From: Erwinia psidii
Lineage (GTDB): Bacteria > Pseudomonadota > Gammaproteobacteria > Enterobacterales > Enterobacteriaceae
Direction of reading: 5' to 3'
Assembly (NCBI RefSeq): GCF_003846135.1
Contig: NZ_RHHM01000004.1
Coordinates: forward strand, 244,926-304,019
DNA: 59,094 bases
Shown: positions 16,960-33,700 of the stretch, one piece after another
Layout: each line of letters begins with the position of its first letter
Numbering within the stretch: the stretch's first letter is position 1
Position numbers and translations under genes: made by a program
The notes under the pieces: generated by a model
Told to the model about the DNA's origin: nothing
The model's database searches: none
The model's input: only the letters and a program-made list of their open reading frames with translations

Positions 16960-17877
16960 ATGATTAGTCGTCGTCGGTTAATACTTGGAACCGGCGCTAC
17001 TCTACTTGCGATGTCCTCAGGAAGGCTGTTTGCTCGCGAGGATATTATCCCTCTCTGGCAGGACGAACCTCCGGGGGGGGGCGGACCAGGCGGTAACCTA
17101 CATGTTTCCGCTAATGGTTCCTGGTCGAATATTGTCAGTCCGGCGATTCAACGCTTTCAGCCAGCCAGCCCCAATGGTTCGGCGGTATTGATTGCCGCAG
17201 GTGGCGGCTATCGCTGGATCGGCATGGGGGGGGAAGCCTGGCCTGTGGCACGCTGGCTGAATGCCCGTGGCTATACGGTTTACGTGTTGAGTTACCGTTT
17301 GCCACGAGAAAAATGGCGGGCAGGAAGGCTGGCACCCTTTCAGGATGCGCAACGGGCTATCAGGTTGGTGCGCTCTATGGAGCGTGACCTGCACCTGCTC
17401 GGTTTCTCTGCGGGTGGTCATCTGATGGGGATGGTCGCAGCGCGCCCGGATTTTGTCACTTATCCACCTCAGGATCCCCTCGACCGGATTAAACCGCTGG
17501 TGGAAAGTGTGGCACTGATCTATCCGGTTATCACGCTTGAGCCACCTTATACCCACACCAATACGCATTTCGAGCTGCTGGGTGAGAATCCCTCACCAGC
17601 CGATGAGGCGGGCTGGTCGGTTGAAAATTATGTTACGCCGAAATTTCCGCCCTTGTTTCTGGCGCAGGCGGAAGATGACCTTGTTTCCAATCCCCATAAC
17701 AGTCAGATCATGCATGACACCTGTCGTAAAATGGGCGTACCGGTGGAACAGATTAAGATTACCCGTGGCGGACACGGTTTTGGTTTGGGAAAAGCGGCGA
17801 CGCCGGCAGCGATATGGGATGAAGCCTACGCTGTCTGGCTGGACACACGCAGAAAGAAAAAAGGCGCCACCGTCTGA
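16960..17877 (+). CDS. Exported alpha/beta hydrolase (BD-FAE/acetyl-esterase type), Tat-like signal
   Basis: A 305-residue protein. The N-terminus (SRRRLILGTGATLLAMSSG, then FA/RED) is a twin-arginine-type signal. The hydrolase domain has VLIAAGGGYRWIGMGGE (oxyanion region), nucleophile motif LLGFSAGGHLMGM, the acid-residue segment FLAQAEDDLVSN and the catalytic His in RGGHGFG. It resembles xylan/acetyl-ester esterases; substrate unknown. Two long G-tracts (G9 at 17073-17081, G8 at 17226-17233) lie in the coding sequence and could slip, creating on/off variants. It converges with coaA. Confidence 0.85.
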   Translation: MISRRRLILGTGATLLAMSSGRLFAREDIIPLWQDEPPGGGGPGGNLHVSANGSWSNIVSPAIQRFQPASPNGSAVLIAAGGGYRWIGMGGEAWPVARWLNARGYTVYVLSYRLPREKWRAGRLAPFQDAQRAIRLVRSMERDLHLLGFSAGGHLMGMVAARPDFVTYPPQDPLDRIKPLVESVALIYPVITLEPPYTHTNTHFELLGENPSPADEAGWSVENYVTPKFPPLFLAQAEDDLVSNPHNSQIMHDTCRKMGVPVEQIKITRGGHGFGLGKAATPAAIWDEAYAVWLDTRRKKKGATV

Positions 17878-17892
17878 TGCGATGGCCCAGGG

Positions 17893-18840
17893 CTATTTTC
17901 TTAATCTCACCAGATCGACAGCATGGTTGACGCTTTTGGTCATAATCAGGCTGGCCCGCTCGCGGGTTGGGAGTATGTTTTCTTCCAGATTCATGAGGTT
18001 AATTTCATCCCACAGCTGACTGGCAATCTTGATGGCTTCTTCTTCTGGCAGGGCTGCGTAGTGATGAAAGTAAGAATCAGGATCGGTGAACGCGCCCTGG
18101 CGGAATTTAAGGAAGCGGTTGATGTACCAGTGTTGCAACAGATCCTGCGGCGCATCGACGTAAATTGAGAAATCCACGAAGTCAGACACAAAGACGTGAT
18201 GTGGGTCATGGGGATAATCCATGCCGCTCTGCAGCACGTTCAACCCTTCCAGAATCAGGATGTCCGGTTGCTGCACCACTTTATCGCCGTCAGGAATGAC
18301 GTCGTAAATCAGGTGCGAATAAACCGGTGCGGTAACCTGCGAGGCGCCCGACTTCAGGTCGGAAACGAAATTCACCAGCCGGTGCATATCATACGACTGC
18401 GGGAAACCTTTCTTCTTCATCAGCCCGCGCTCTTTCAACACCTCATTGGGGTGCAGAAAACCGTCGGTAGTGATCAGCTCAACGCGGCGATGCTCCGGCC
18501 AGCGGCTTAGCAGAGCCTGCAAAACACGTGCCGTGGTGCTTTTACCTACGGCGACGCTGCCTGCTATGCTGATGATATAAGGGATTTTTTGACCGTTGGT
18601 GCCCAGAAACTGTTCCAGTACCGCCTGACGGCGTAAGTTAGAGCTGATATAAAAATTAAGCAGACGGGACAACGGCAGATAGATTTCTGCCACTTCTTCA
18701 ATCGACAAATCTTCGTTAATGCCTTTAAGACGGGCAATTTCTTCTTCATTGAGGGTCATTGGCACGGAATCACGCAATGCAGCCCACTGTGTGCGGTCAA
18801 ATTCCAGATAGGGGGTGGTCAATAATGACTCTTTACTCAT
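17893..18840 (-). CDS. coaA: Pantothenate kinase, type I
   Basis: A 315-residue PanK-I that phosphorylates pantothenate, the first and regulated step of coenzyme A synthesis. The P-loop is GSVAVGKST, and [21 protein letters not shown] at the N-terminus is diagnostic. ATG 18840 is preferred over 18846, to give [14 protein letters not shown] as in relatives. In E. coli birA converges on coaA; here a secreted esterase does, so the left junction is rearranged. Confidence 0.97.
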   Translation of the reverse strand: MSKESLLTTPYLEFDRTQWAALRDSVPMTLNEEEIARLKGINEDLSIEEVAEIYLPLSRLLNFYISSNLRRQAVLEQFLGTNGQKIPYIISIAGSVAVGKSTTARVLQALLSRWPEHRRVELITTDGFLHPNEVLKERGLMKKKGFPQSYDMHRLVNFVSDLKSGASQVTAPVYSHLIYDVIPDGDKVVQQPDILILEGLNVLQSGMDYPHDPHHVFVSDFVDFSIYVDAPQDLLQHWYINRFLKFRQGAFTDPDSYFHHYAALPEEEAIKIASQLWDEINLMNLEENILPTRERASLIMTKSVNHAVDLVRLRK

Positions 18841-19067
18841 ATGCATGCTTCTGCCAGCAAGAATTTACCTGTTGTGGCATAACTACGTGGGAAGACGGTA
18901 AAACCGACTTTCCGGCTCACAAACGAAGGAAAATTTCAGAAAACAATGCGCAGGAGAGTACCATCAGACGGGCTGTAACCAGAAGAAAAAATAATATCTG
19001 CGGGTGCAAACTGAATGGTATCCACATTTATGGCGTGTTGAGCTGGCAATCGCCCGGATAACCTGAT

Positions 19068-19747
19068 TAACAGCCAGCAACCGCTGATAGTAAATCACCA
19101 CCGTGTGTGAATACCCCTGCGGCATGCAGGAGAAGTCGCGTAATTCCCCAGGACAACGGTAACCCAGGGCGCGATAAAACGTCTCCGCAGCACCCCCTGC
19201 GGGTGTATTGAGATAAACAAGCGAGCGATGCAGATTAAATAACGGCTCCTGATACCGCTACACTTTCGTAAGCCCTGTGGCACAAGGGATTGCGCGCTTT
19301 CCACAACGAAAGCCGGTGCTATCAACGCTGCAAAGTTGTCGTCAGAATTAATGGAGCAATCACCATTTGTTACCCAGTGATCTACTATTCGCAATGGCTA
19401 TTTAATGGCTTCCCCTCAACCGCCGCCATCAGTTTTCTACCCAGACGCCTTGCACCATCGACAACCATGAATTGTTGAATCTCTGCCCGATTTCTTCCTT
19501 CGGGTTGCAAACAGATTTCCATCTGAACGCTTCCCGTTGCTCCTTGTTTGTGACGGGCAATCCATAATTTTCGCTCTCCTGTGGCCAATGCTGTTCACCG
19601 GCTGTGGAAAAAGAGTTCTGTCTGCTGCTGGGAAATACGTTGTCCTTCGCCATCAGCGGTGTCGCCGGTCACTGCGTTCAACAGCCGCGTGGCCAGTTCA
19701 TTGCGGTAAACAGTCAGCGTGGCGGCATTGATCATGACAATTTTCAT
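19068..19747 (-). pseudogene. Decayed GNAT acetyltransferase gene
   Basis: Three minus-strand frames hold consecutive pieces of one GNAT protein. Residues from ATG 19747 read MKIVMINAATLTVYRNELAT; a second frame (about 19588-19385) carries RKLWIARHKQGATGSVQMEI and the acetyl-CoA loop region RAEIQQFMVVDGARRLGRKL; a third (about 19225-19068) carries SLVYLNTPAGGAAETFYRAL, GYRCPGELRDFSCMPQGY and TVVIYYQRLL. A frameshift and about 150 bp of extra sequence separate the parts, so it is broken. The ribosome site AGAGGA is still visible. Elsewhere, 18841-19067 and 19748-20072 show no gene. Confidence 0.75.
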
Positions 19748-20072
19748 GCGATGTCTTCCTCTGATGGCTTGGCGTAAGCGAAGCAATAAGTCATCCAATT
19801 CACAAATAGCAGCGTTTCATCAGGTGAAGGGTGTGGTAATCGATGAAAAAATGCACGATTAACGTGCGGGGCGATCGGAATGGTGCAGAACTTGCTCTTC
19901 CTGTAACCGTATGTCGCTTTGGGATACTGGCTCAATCGCCGTGATAACAGAAAAAACGTGGTAAAAAAACGGACGAATGGTGATTAATTGAACGCCATTA
20001 CGGATGTAAGGCGACAATTTGCGAGTAATTGCACAAATAACAGGCATAAAAACATTTATCGCAATTTTTTTG

Positions 20073-20101
20073 TTGCATCACGCGGCCGGTCTTCCTAGAA
20101 T
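20073..20101 (+). promoter_or_regulatory. Promoter of the tRNA-tufB operon
   Basis: TTGCAT (20073-20078) and TAGAAT (20096-20101) are separated by 17 bp, and the first tRNA base is 15 bp downstream. A GC-rich discriminator (GCGCGTC) follows the -10, as expected of a stringently controlled stable-RNA promoter. Confidence 0.8.
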
Positions 20102-20115
20102 GCGCGTCACTTGAT

Positions 20116-20191
<76 letters not shown>

Positions 20192-20203
20192 TCAAGTACC
20201 CCT

Positions 20204-20288
<85 letters not shown>

Positions 20289-20413
20289 TCTCAATCTTGA
20301 GGTTAAGGTTGAACCAGATGAAAGGTTTCTATAAATCATCTGGGGATGAATAAGAAAGTTCGAGTCGCGTAACGCAAGACAACGTGCGAAGTACGACCCG
20401 AAAGGTGAGGAAC

Positions 20414-20469
20414 GAAGTGACGAATAATCCTTCCTTTACCACCATTTCATCCTTGATGTTAAGGGTGAA
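20414..20469 (+). repeat. Duplicated tRNA-Tyr 3' tail (rtT-like repeat)
   Basis: The segment starting at 20414 repeats, with substitutions and a 2-base insertion, the tRNA-Tyr 3' end plus about 25 bp downstream (20261-20313): CCTTCC-CC-ACCACCAT and CTTGA-GTTAAGG-TGAA are recognisable in both. E. coli tyrT carries similar repeats (rtT) that also include the tRNA 3' end. The interval 20289-20634 has no protein gene. Confidence 0.65.
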
Positions 20470-20568
20470 AGCACAGCGGCAATACCGTGTTGCTAATGTG
20501 AGTAATACAGATTGATTTTAGACTGTGCTTACGCCAGTCGGAGTCATCAAGCGTATGCGGGTTGACTC

Positions 20569-20596
20569 GAATAATAAGAGTTTCCTCTTATTATTC
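20569..20596 (+). other. Perfect 12-bp hairpin between tRNA-Tyr and tRNA-Gly
   Basis: GAATAATAAGAG and CTCTTATTATTC are exact complements separated by TTTC. The stem is AT-rich and has no T-run after it, so it looks like an RNA-processing or spacer hairpin in the tRNA transcript rather than a terminator. Confidence 0.7.
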
Positions 20597-20634
20597 ACAA
20601 GCTACAGACAGAACAGGTAGCCGAGTTCCAGGAT

Positions 20635-20709
<75 letters not shown>

Positions 20710-20715
20710 AGCCGT

Positions 20716-20791
20716 GCTGATATGGCTCAGTTGGTAGAGCGCACCCTTGGTAAGGGTGAGGTCCCCAGTTCGACTCTGGGTATCAGCACCA
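20716..20791 (+). tRNA. thrT: tRNA-Thr (GGT)
   Basis: A 76-nt tRNA with encoded CCA, six bases after tRNA-Gly. Anticodon loop TTGGTAA gives anticodon GGT. Followed by tufB after 113 bp. Confidence 0.98.
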
Positions 20792-20868
20792 CTTCTACAT
20801 CTCCCTCCCTGATTCTTCTCTGTGCGTTAAAATTCAACAGTTCAGGCAATGCCTGGTTGATGTGGTGA

Positions 20869-22089
<1,221 letters not shown>

Positions 22090-22122
22090 TCGCTGATAAC
22101 ATTTGACGCGACGCACATGAAG

Positions 22123-22146
22123 AGGGCATCATTTGATGCCCTTTTT
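22123..22146 (+). terminator. Terminator of the tRNA-tufB operon
   Basis: AGGGCATCA and TGATGCCCT form a 9-bp stem with a TT loop, followed by TTTTTG: a Rho-independent terminator 34 bp after tufB. The 287 bp from here to secE hold the secE promoter region; I see no gene. Confidence 0.9.
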
Positions 22147-22432
22147 GTACGCTGTAACATAGAACCTGGCTCATCAGTGATTTTCAACCATAATAATCAT
22201 TGCTGAGACAGGCTCTGTTGCACGGCGTTAAACCCGACAAATTTCATGCGACAGAATGATGCTAACTGAACGTTCGCCAGGGGCGTAAATTGCCAGGTGT
22301 TCGGGGTAAATTAAGCGTTGTAGCTTGAAAGACAGAGGGATATACCGAGTTTCGCCTGAAAGCATTATTCGGTTCGGTTGCCCACATTTTTGGGGGCAAA
22401 ATAGTTTCTGATTTATTGTGGCAGGTTGGTTT

Positions 22433-22816
22433 ATGAGTGCTAATACCGAAGCTCAAGGAAGTGGGCGCGGCCTGGAAGCGGTAAAATGGCTGGTTGTTGC
22501 GGTGCTGCTGATTGCGGCTATCGTTGGTAACTACTTTTATCGTGAAATTACCCTCCCATTGCGTGCGCTGGCTGTGGTAATCCTGATTGCAGCAGCAGGT
22601 GGCATTGCGCTACTGACCGTAAAAGGCAAGTCAACGCTGGCATTTGCCCGTGAAGCGCGCACTGAAGTTCGTAAGGTCATTTGGCCGACTCGCCAGGAAA
22701 CGTTGCACACCACGTTAATCGTTGCCGCGGTAACTGCCGTGATGTCACTGATTTTGTGGGGACTGGATGGTATTCTGGTCCGCCTGGTATCGTTTATTAC
22801 TGGCCTGAGGTTCTGA
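22433..22816 (+). CDS. secE: Preprotein translocase subunit SecE
   Basis: A 127-residue membrane protein with three spans, the E. coli-type length. The conserved cytosolic amphipathic region ([20 protein letters not shown]) and the third span ([20 protein letters not shown]) are nearly identical to E. coli. SecE clamps SecY in the inner-membrane translocon. The start ATG 22433 ([13 protein letters not shown]) follows CAGGTTGGTTT. It is co-transcribed with nusG, which starts one base after the stop. Confidence 0.98.
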   Translation: MSANTEAQGSGRGLEAVKWLVVAVLLIAAIVGNYFYREITLPLRALAVVILIAAAGGIALLTVKGKSTLAFAREARTEVRKVIWPTRQETLHTTLIVAAVTAVMSLILWGLDGILVRLVSFITGLRF

Positions 22817-22817
22817 G

Positions 22818-23363
22818 ATGTCTGAAGCTCCAAAGAAGCGCTGGTACGTCGTTCAGGCGTTTTCCGGTTTTGAAGGCCGTGTAGCCCAGTCGCTACGCGA
22901 GCATATCAAGTTACATAACATGGAAGAACTTTTTGGTGAAGTCATGGTACCAACCGAAGAAGTGGTTGAGATCCGTGGTGGCCAGCGTCGTAAAAGCGAG
23001 CGTAAGTTTTTCCCAGGCTATGTTCTGGTCCAGATGGTCATGAACGATGCAAGCTGGCACTTAGTGCGTAGCGTACCACGCGTCATGGGCTTCATTGGTG
23101 GGACTTCCGATCGTCCGGCACCGATCAGCGATAAAGAAGTTGATGCGATCATGAACCGCTTGCAGTCTGCTGGCGACAAGCCACGTCCGAAAACCCTGTT
23201 TGAACCGGGTGAACTGGTCCGCGTCAGCGATGGTCCGTTTGCCGACTTCAACGGTGTGGTGGAAGAAGTTGACTATGAGAAAAGCCGCCTGAAAGTTTCC
23301 GTTTCCATCTTTGGCCGTGCAACACCGGTTGAGCTGGATTTCGGTCAGGTGGAAAAAGGCTAA
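22818..23363 (+). CDS. nusG: Transcription termination/antitermination factor NusG
   Basis: A 181-residue protein. The NGN domain begins [20 protein letters not shown] and the C-terminal KOW domain has [20 protein letters not shown]. NusG binds the RNA polymerase clamp and links it to Rho, NusE or the ribosome. No change from the family layout. Confidence 0.99.
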   Translation: MSEAPKKRWYVVQAFSGFEGRVAQSLREHIKLHNMEELFGEVMVPTEEVVEIRGGQRRKSERKFFPGYVLVQMVMNDASWHLVRSVPRVMGFIGGTSDRPAPISDKEVDAIMNRLQSAGDKPRPKTLFEPGELVRVSDGPFADFNGVVEEVDYEKSRLKVSVSIFGRATPVELDFGQVEKG

Positions 23364-23423
23364 TAATCAGCCACCGACCTGTCTGTGCAGGGTGAAGCAC
23401 GTTTTTCAGTGGTTGAATAGCGG

Positions 23424-23452
23424 TTGCGAAAGGCGCGAAATTGCAATATAAT
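23424..23452 (+). promoter_or_regulatory. Promoter of the rplKA operon (P_L11)
   Basis: TTGCGA (23424-23429) and a perfect TATAAT (23447-23452) are 17 bp apart. The -10 lies within the hairpin at 23432-23460, so the same bases serve a promoter and an intrinsic terminator. Confidence 0.75.
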
Positions 23453-23470
23453 TTCGCGCCTTTTGTTTTT
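23432..23470 (+). terminator. Terminator of secE-nusG
   Basis: GGCGCGAAATT and AATTTCGCGCC form a perfect 11-bp stem with a 7-base loop, followed by TTTTGTTTTT. It lies 69 bp after nusG and overlaps the -10 of the rplK promoter. Confidence 0.85.
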
Positions 23471-23501
23471 ATACGCGGTATCCCGGCGTGTAAAATATTA
23501 A

Positions 23502-24686
<1,185 letters not shown>

Positions 24687-24789
24687 TCTGCTTTACCCGG
24701 GCAAAAGTTTCGACTAGAATCTTTCGCCCGTTGTTCTGTAATTATACAGAACCCCTATTTAAGTCAGTTGTGCCGCCGCGTCGCGGTAC

Positions 24790-25031
24790 GAATGACAAAT
24801 TACGATTCGAGGCAGTCGGTCTGAGACAAGGCGGCAACTGAGCGAGTCGGCAGGAACATAGTTTGCTATGTGACTGCTGCGAACGAGGGCAGCCAACGCA
24901 TTATCAGAGCGAATGACAAATTACGATTCGAGGCAGTCGGTCTGAGACAAGGCGGCAACTGAGCGAGTCGGCAGGAACATAGTTTGCTATGTGACTGCTG
25001 CGAACGAGGGCAGCCAACGCATTATCAGAGC
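24790..25031. repeat. Two tandem copies of a 121-bp palindromic repeat
   Basis: Two near-identical 121-bp units (24790-24910, 24911-25031) begin GAATGACAAATTACG. A third unit starts at 25032 (GAATGAC) but turns at once into the L10 leader. The core of each holds AAGGCGGCAACTGAGCGAG, a small palindrome (ACATAG-TTTG-CTATGT) and GAGGGCAGCCAACGC. This resembles dispersed palindromic repeats of enterobacterial intergenic regions. They lie in the rplA-rplJ spacer, upstream of the L10 leader. Confidence 0.9.
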
Positions 25032-25048
25032 GAATGACGAAGAATCCG

Positions 25049-25260
25049 GTTGGAGCCTGGCCTTATCCAGGCCTCCGTCCAAGACCGCAGGTGTCATATA
25101 CATACCCACAAGGTTTCGTGTTGCAGTAAGGCGGCAACCGAGTGAATCCCCGGGAGCTTACATGAGTAAGTGACCGGGGTGAAAGAGGGCAGCCAACGCC
25201 GCTGTGACTCGAAAGATGAAGGGTATGGACTTAATTTCCTGCGTAGACGGTGACAGAACC
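25049..25260 (+). promoter_or_regulatory. rplJ mRNA leader (L10 autoregulatory element), split by an insertion
   Basis: TTGGAGCCTGGCC-TATCCAGGCCTCCGTC and, later, CCTGCGTAGACGGTGACAG match the E. coli rplJ leader that binds the L10-L7/L12 complex. The outer stem CCGTC/GACGG and inner stem CGCAGG/CCTGCG are both intact. Between the arms of the inner hairpin the short E. coli tip is replaced by about 140 bp of repeat sequence (25093-25232). Confidence 0.8.
25093..25232. mobile_element. MITE-like palindromic element inside the L10 leader hairpin
   Basis: The insert has inverted ends (CATACCC at 25101-25107 against GGGTATG at 25221-25227), and its core AAGGCGGCAACCGAGTGAATC, CTTAC-ATGA-GTAAG, GAGGGCAGCCAACGCC is related to the 121-bp repeats upstream. 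It encodes no protein. It belongs by look to the small palindromic repeats common in enterobacterial spacers. Confidence 0.7.
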
Positions 25261-25389
25261 TGAAGAATATTTTTATAGTCTTTGCTGGATTCTGCTCACC
25301 GTGTTTAGCGCCTGCGCCGGGCAACCGGGGTCAGGTGAAGTGAGTTCCGGGGAAATTCATCTCCGGCCAAAATCCAGGAGCAAAAGCTA

Positions 25390-25887
25390 ATGGCATTAAA
25401 TCTTCAAGACAAACAAGCGATTGTTGCTGAAGTCAGCGAAGTAGCCAAAGGCGCGCTGTCTGCGGTAGTTGCGGATTCCCGTGGTGTAACCGTAGATAAA
25501 ATGACTGAACTGCGTAAAGCAGGTCGTGAAGCTGGCGTATACATGCGTGTTGTTCGTAACACCCTGCTGCGCCGCGTCGTTGAAGGAACTCAGTTTGAGA
25601 TCCTGAAAGACACGTTTGTTGGTCCGACCCTGATTGCATACTCTATGGAACACCCGGGCGCTGCTGCTCGTCTGTTCAAAGAGTTCGCGAAAGCGAATGC
25701 AAAATTTGAGGTCAAAGCTGCGGCCTTTGAAGGTGAGCTGATCAGTGCGGCCAATATTGACCGTCTGGCAACGCTGCCGACTTACGAAGAAGCGCTGGCA
25801 CGTCTGATGTCGACCATGAAAGAAGCCGCTGCAGGCAAACTGGTTCGTACTCTGGCAGCCGTTCGCGACGCCAAAGATGCTGCTTAA
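25390..25887 (+). CDS. rplJ: Large subunit ribosomal protein L10
   Basis: A 165-residue L10 ([20 protein letters not shown]…), which anchors the L7/L12 stalk through its C-terminal helix and binds its own mRNA leader to repress rplJL translation. Ribosome site CAGGAGCAAAAG precedes ATG. rplL follows after 64 bp. Confidence 0.99.
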   Translation: MALNLQDKQAIVAEVSEVAKGALSAVVADSRGVTVDKMTELRKAGREAGVYMRVVRNTLLRRVVEGTQFEILKDTFVGPTLIAYSMEHPGAAARLFKEFAKANAKFEVKAAAFEGELISAANIDRLATLPTYEEALARLMSTMKEAAAGKLVRTLAAVRDAKDAA

Positions 25888-25933
25888 TCGCGCATTTTTG
25901 TCTGTTGCACTCTATCGCACAAACTATTTCTGA

Positions 25934-26317
<384 letters not shown>

Positions 26318-26370
26318 GCCAGGCTTTCAGTTTGCAGCATGATTCATCCGCAAGGGTGAATTAAGCTGAT

Positions 26371-26403
26371 GGCTGGTGACTTAATTGGTCACCAGCCTTT
26401 TTG
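26371..26403 (+). terminator. Attenuator between rplL and rpoB
   Basis: GGCTGGTGAC and GTCACCAGCC form a 10-bp stem followed by TTTTTG. In E. coli an attenuator at this place lets only a fraction of transcripts reach rpoBC. The remaining 26404-26661 is the rpoB leader, which includes an RNase III-type region in E. coli; I see no gene in it. Confidence 0.85.
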
Positions 26404-26661
26404 CGCTCTAAAGCGTCAATGACGTTTCACACTGTTTAGTCATTGATTTGCTTAATATCTTTCTCTATCGACGACTTAATATACTGTTCTCCCGCCCGGT
26501 GGTCTGCTGTGGTAAGGCCAGAGCAATGAAATGATTTAAGCGTGATAGAAAGAGGTATTACGGAAGGAGAATCTTCTTTCCGCGTCACAAAATAGTGTTG
26601 CATGAACTGTCCCCCCTGGACGGACAGAGAGGTTCTACTTTTCAGCGAGCTGAGGAACCCT

Positions 26662-30690
<4,029 letters not shown>

Positions 30691-30765
30691 GCACTCGAAT
30701 TTGTACTGGTTACAGCACGCCCTTCCGGGCGTGCTGAGAAGTCTCACTCCGACGGGAGCTAATCC

Positions 30766-33700
30766 GTGAAAGACTTACTTAAGTTTCTGAAAGCGCAAAC
30801 TAAGACCGAAGAGTTTGATGCGATCAAAATTGCGCTGGCCTCGCCAGACATGATCCGTTCCTGGTCTTTTGGTGAAGTTAAAAAGCCGGAAACCATTAAC
30901 TACCGTACGTTCAAACCAGAACGTGACGGGCTTTTCTGTGCGCGTATTTTCGGGCCGGTAAAAGACTACGAGTGCCTGTGCGGTAAGTACAAGCGCCTGA
31001 AACATCGCGGTGTGATCTGTGAGAAGTGTGGCGTTGAAGTGACACAGACCAAAGTTCGCCGTGAGCGCATGGGCCACATTGAGCTGGCTTCACCGACGGC
31101 GCACATCTGGTTCCTGAAATCGCTGCCATCCCGCATCGGTTTGCTGCTGGATATGCCGCTGCGTGATATCGAACGCGTGCTGTACTTCGAATCTTATGTG
31201 GTTATCGAAGGCGGCATGACCAACCTCGAAAAGCGCCAAATCCTGACTGAAGAACAGTATCTGGACGCGCTGGAAGAGTTTGGTGATGAATTCGATGCCA
31301 AAATGGGTGCGGAAGCGATCCAGGCCCTGTTGAAAAACATGGATCTGGAGCAGGAATGCGAGCAGCTGCGTGAAGAGCTGAACGAAACCAACTCCGAAAC
31401 CAAACGTAAAAAACTGACCAAGCGTATCAAGCTGCTGGAAGCGTTCGTGCAGTCTGGCAACAAACCAGAATGGATGATCCTGACCGTGCTGCCGGTGCTG
31501 CCGCCGGATCTGCGTCCGCTGGTTCCGCTGGACGGTGGTCGTTTCGCTACCTCAGATCTCAACGATCTGTATCGTCGCGTGATCAACCGTAACAACCGTC
31601 TGAAGCGCCTGTTGGATCTGGCAGCGCCAGATATCATCGTACGTAACGAAAAACGTATGCTGCAGGAAGCGGTTGATGCGCTGCTGGATAACGGCCGTCG
31701 CGGTCGTGCGATCACCGGTTCTAACAAACGTCCTCTGAAATCTTTGGCCGATATGATCAAAGGTAAACAGGGTCGTTTCCGTCAGAACCTGCTGGGTAAA
31801 CGCGTCGACTACTCTGGTCGTTCCGTTATTACCGTGGGTCCATACCTTAGGTTGCACCAGTGTGGTCTGCCGAAGAAAATGGCGCTGGAGCTGTTCAAAC
31901 CGTTTATCTACGGCAAGCTGGAACTGCGTGGGCTTGCTACCACCATCAAAGCCGCCAAGAAAATGGTTGAGCGTGAAGAAGCTGTTGTCTGGGATATTCT
32001 GGATGAAGTGATCCGCGAACACCCGGTGCTGCTGAACCGTGCGCCAACGCTGCACCGTCTGGGTATCCAGGCCTTTGAACCGGTGCTGATCGAAGGTAAA
32101 GCCATCCAGCTGCACCCGCTGGTTTGTGCGGCTTATAACGCCGACTTCGATGGTGACCAGATGGCAGTTCACGTACCGCTGACGCTGGAAGCCCAGCTGG
32201 AAGCGCGTGCGCTGATGATGTCCACCAACAATATCCTGTCACCAGCGAACGGCGAGCCAATCATCGTTCCTTCTCAGGACGTTGTGCTGGGTCTGTACTA
32301 CATGACCCGCGACTGTGTTAACGCCAAAGGCGAAGGCATGGTGCTGACCGGCCCGAAAGAAGCCGAGCGTGTTTATCGCGCTGGTCTGGCCTCTCTGCAC
32401 GCCCGCGTCAAAGTACGTATCACCGAGCACGAGAGAAACGAGCGCGGTGAATCGACGGCGAAAACCAGCCTGGTGGATACCACCATTGGTCGTGCCATCC
32501 TGTGGATGATTGTGCCGAAAGGCCTGCCTTACTCTATCGTCAACCAGGCGCTGGGTAAGAAAGCGATCTCCAAAATGCTGAACACCTGTTACCGCATTCT
32601 GGGCCTGAAACCAACGGTTATCTTCGCTGACCAGACCATGTACACCGGCTTTGCCTATGCGGCTCGCTCTGGTGCCTCTGTCGGTATCGACGACATGGTT
32701 ATCCCGGAGAAGAAAGTGGAAATCATCACCGAAGCGGAAGCAGAAGTGGCTGAGATCCAGGAGCAGTTCCAGTCCGGTCTGGTAACCGCCGGCGAACGCT
32801 ATAACAAAGTGATCGATATCTGGGCTGCGGCGAACGAACGCGTTGCAAAAGCCATGATGGAAAACCTGTCCACTGAAACCGTGATCAATCGTGACGGTGA
32901 AGAAGAGCGTCAGGTTTCCTTCAACAGCATCTTTATGATGGCCGACTCCGGTGCGCGTGGTTCTGCTGCACAGATCCGTCAGCTGGCCGGTATGCGTGGT
33001 CTGATGGCTAAGCCAGATGGCTCGATCATCGAGACACCAATTACCGCGAACTTCCGTGAAGGTCTGAACGTACTCCAGTACTTCATCTCCACGCACGGTG
33101 CGCGTAAAGGTCTGGCGGATACCGCACTGAAAACCGCGAACTCCGGTTATCTGACCCGTCGTCTGGTTGACGTGGCGCAGGATCTGGTGGTGACTGAAGA
33201 CGACTGTGGTACTCACGAAGGCATCCTGATGACCCCGGTCATCGAAGGCGGCGACGTGAAAGAGCCACTGCGTGAGCGCGTGCTGGGTCGTGTAACGGCT
33301 GAAGACGTTCTTAAGCCGGGTACGGCTGACATTCTGCTGCCGCGCAATACGCTGCTGCATGAGCTTCAGTGTGACCTGCTAGAAGAGCACTCTGTTGACA
33401 GCCTGAAAGTCCGCTCTGTTGTAAGTTGCGAAACTGACTTCGGCGTGTGCGCCCACTGCTACGGACGCGATCTGGCACGTGGTCACATCATCAACAAAGG
33501 TGAGGCCATCGGCGTTATCGCAGCACAGTCCATCGGTGAGCCGGGTACACAGCTGACGATGCGTACCTTCCACATCGGTGGTGCGGCATCTCGTGCGGCT
33601 GCTGAATCCAGCATTCAGGTGAAAAACAAAGGTACGCTGAAGCTGATCAACGCCAAGTCGGTAACCAACTCCGCAGGCAAGCTGGTGATCACCTCGCGTA

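Noticed and set aside
24991..25173. Open frame in the rplA-rplJ spacer
   Set aside because: Lies entirely in the palindromic repeats and the L10 leader, and has no ribosome site.
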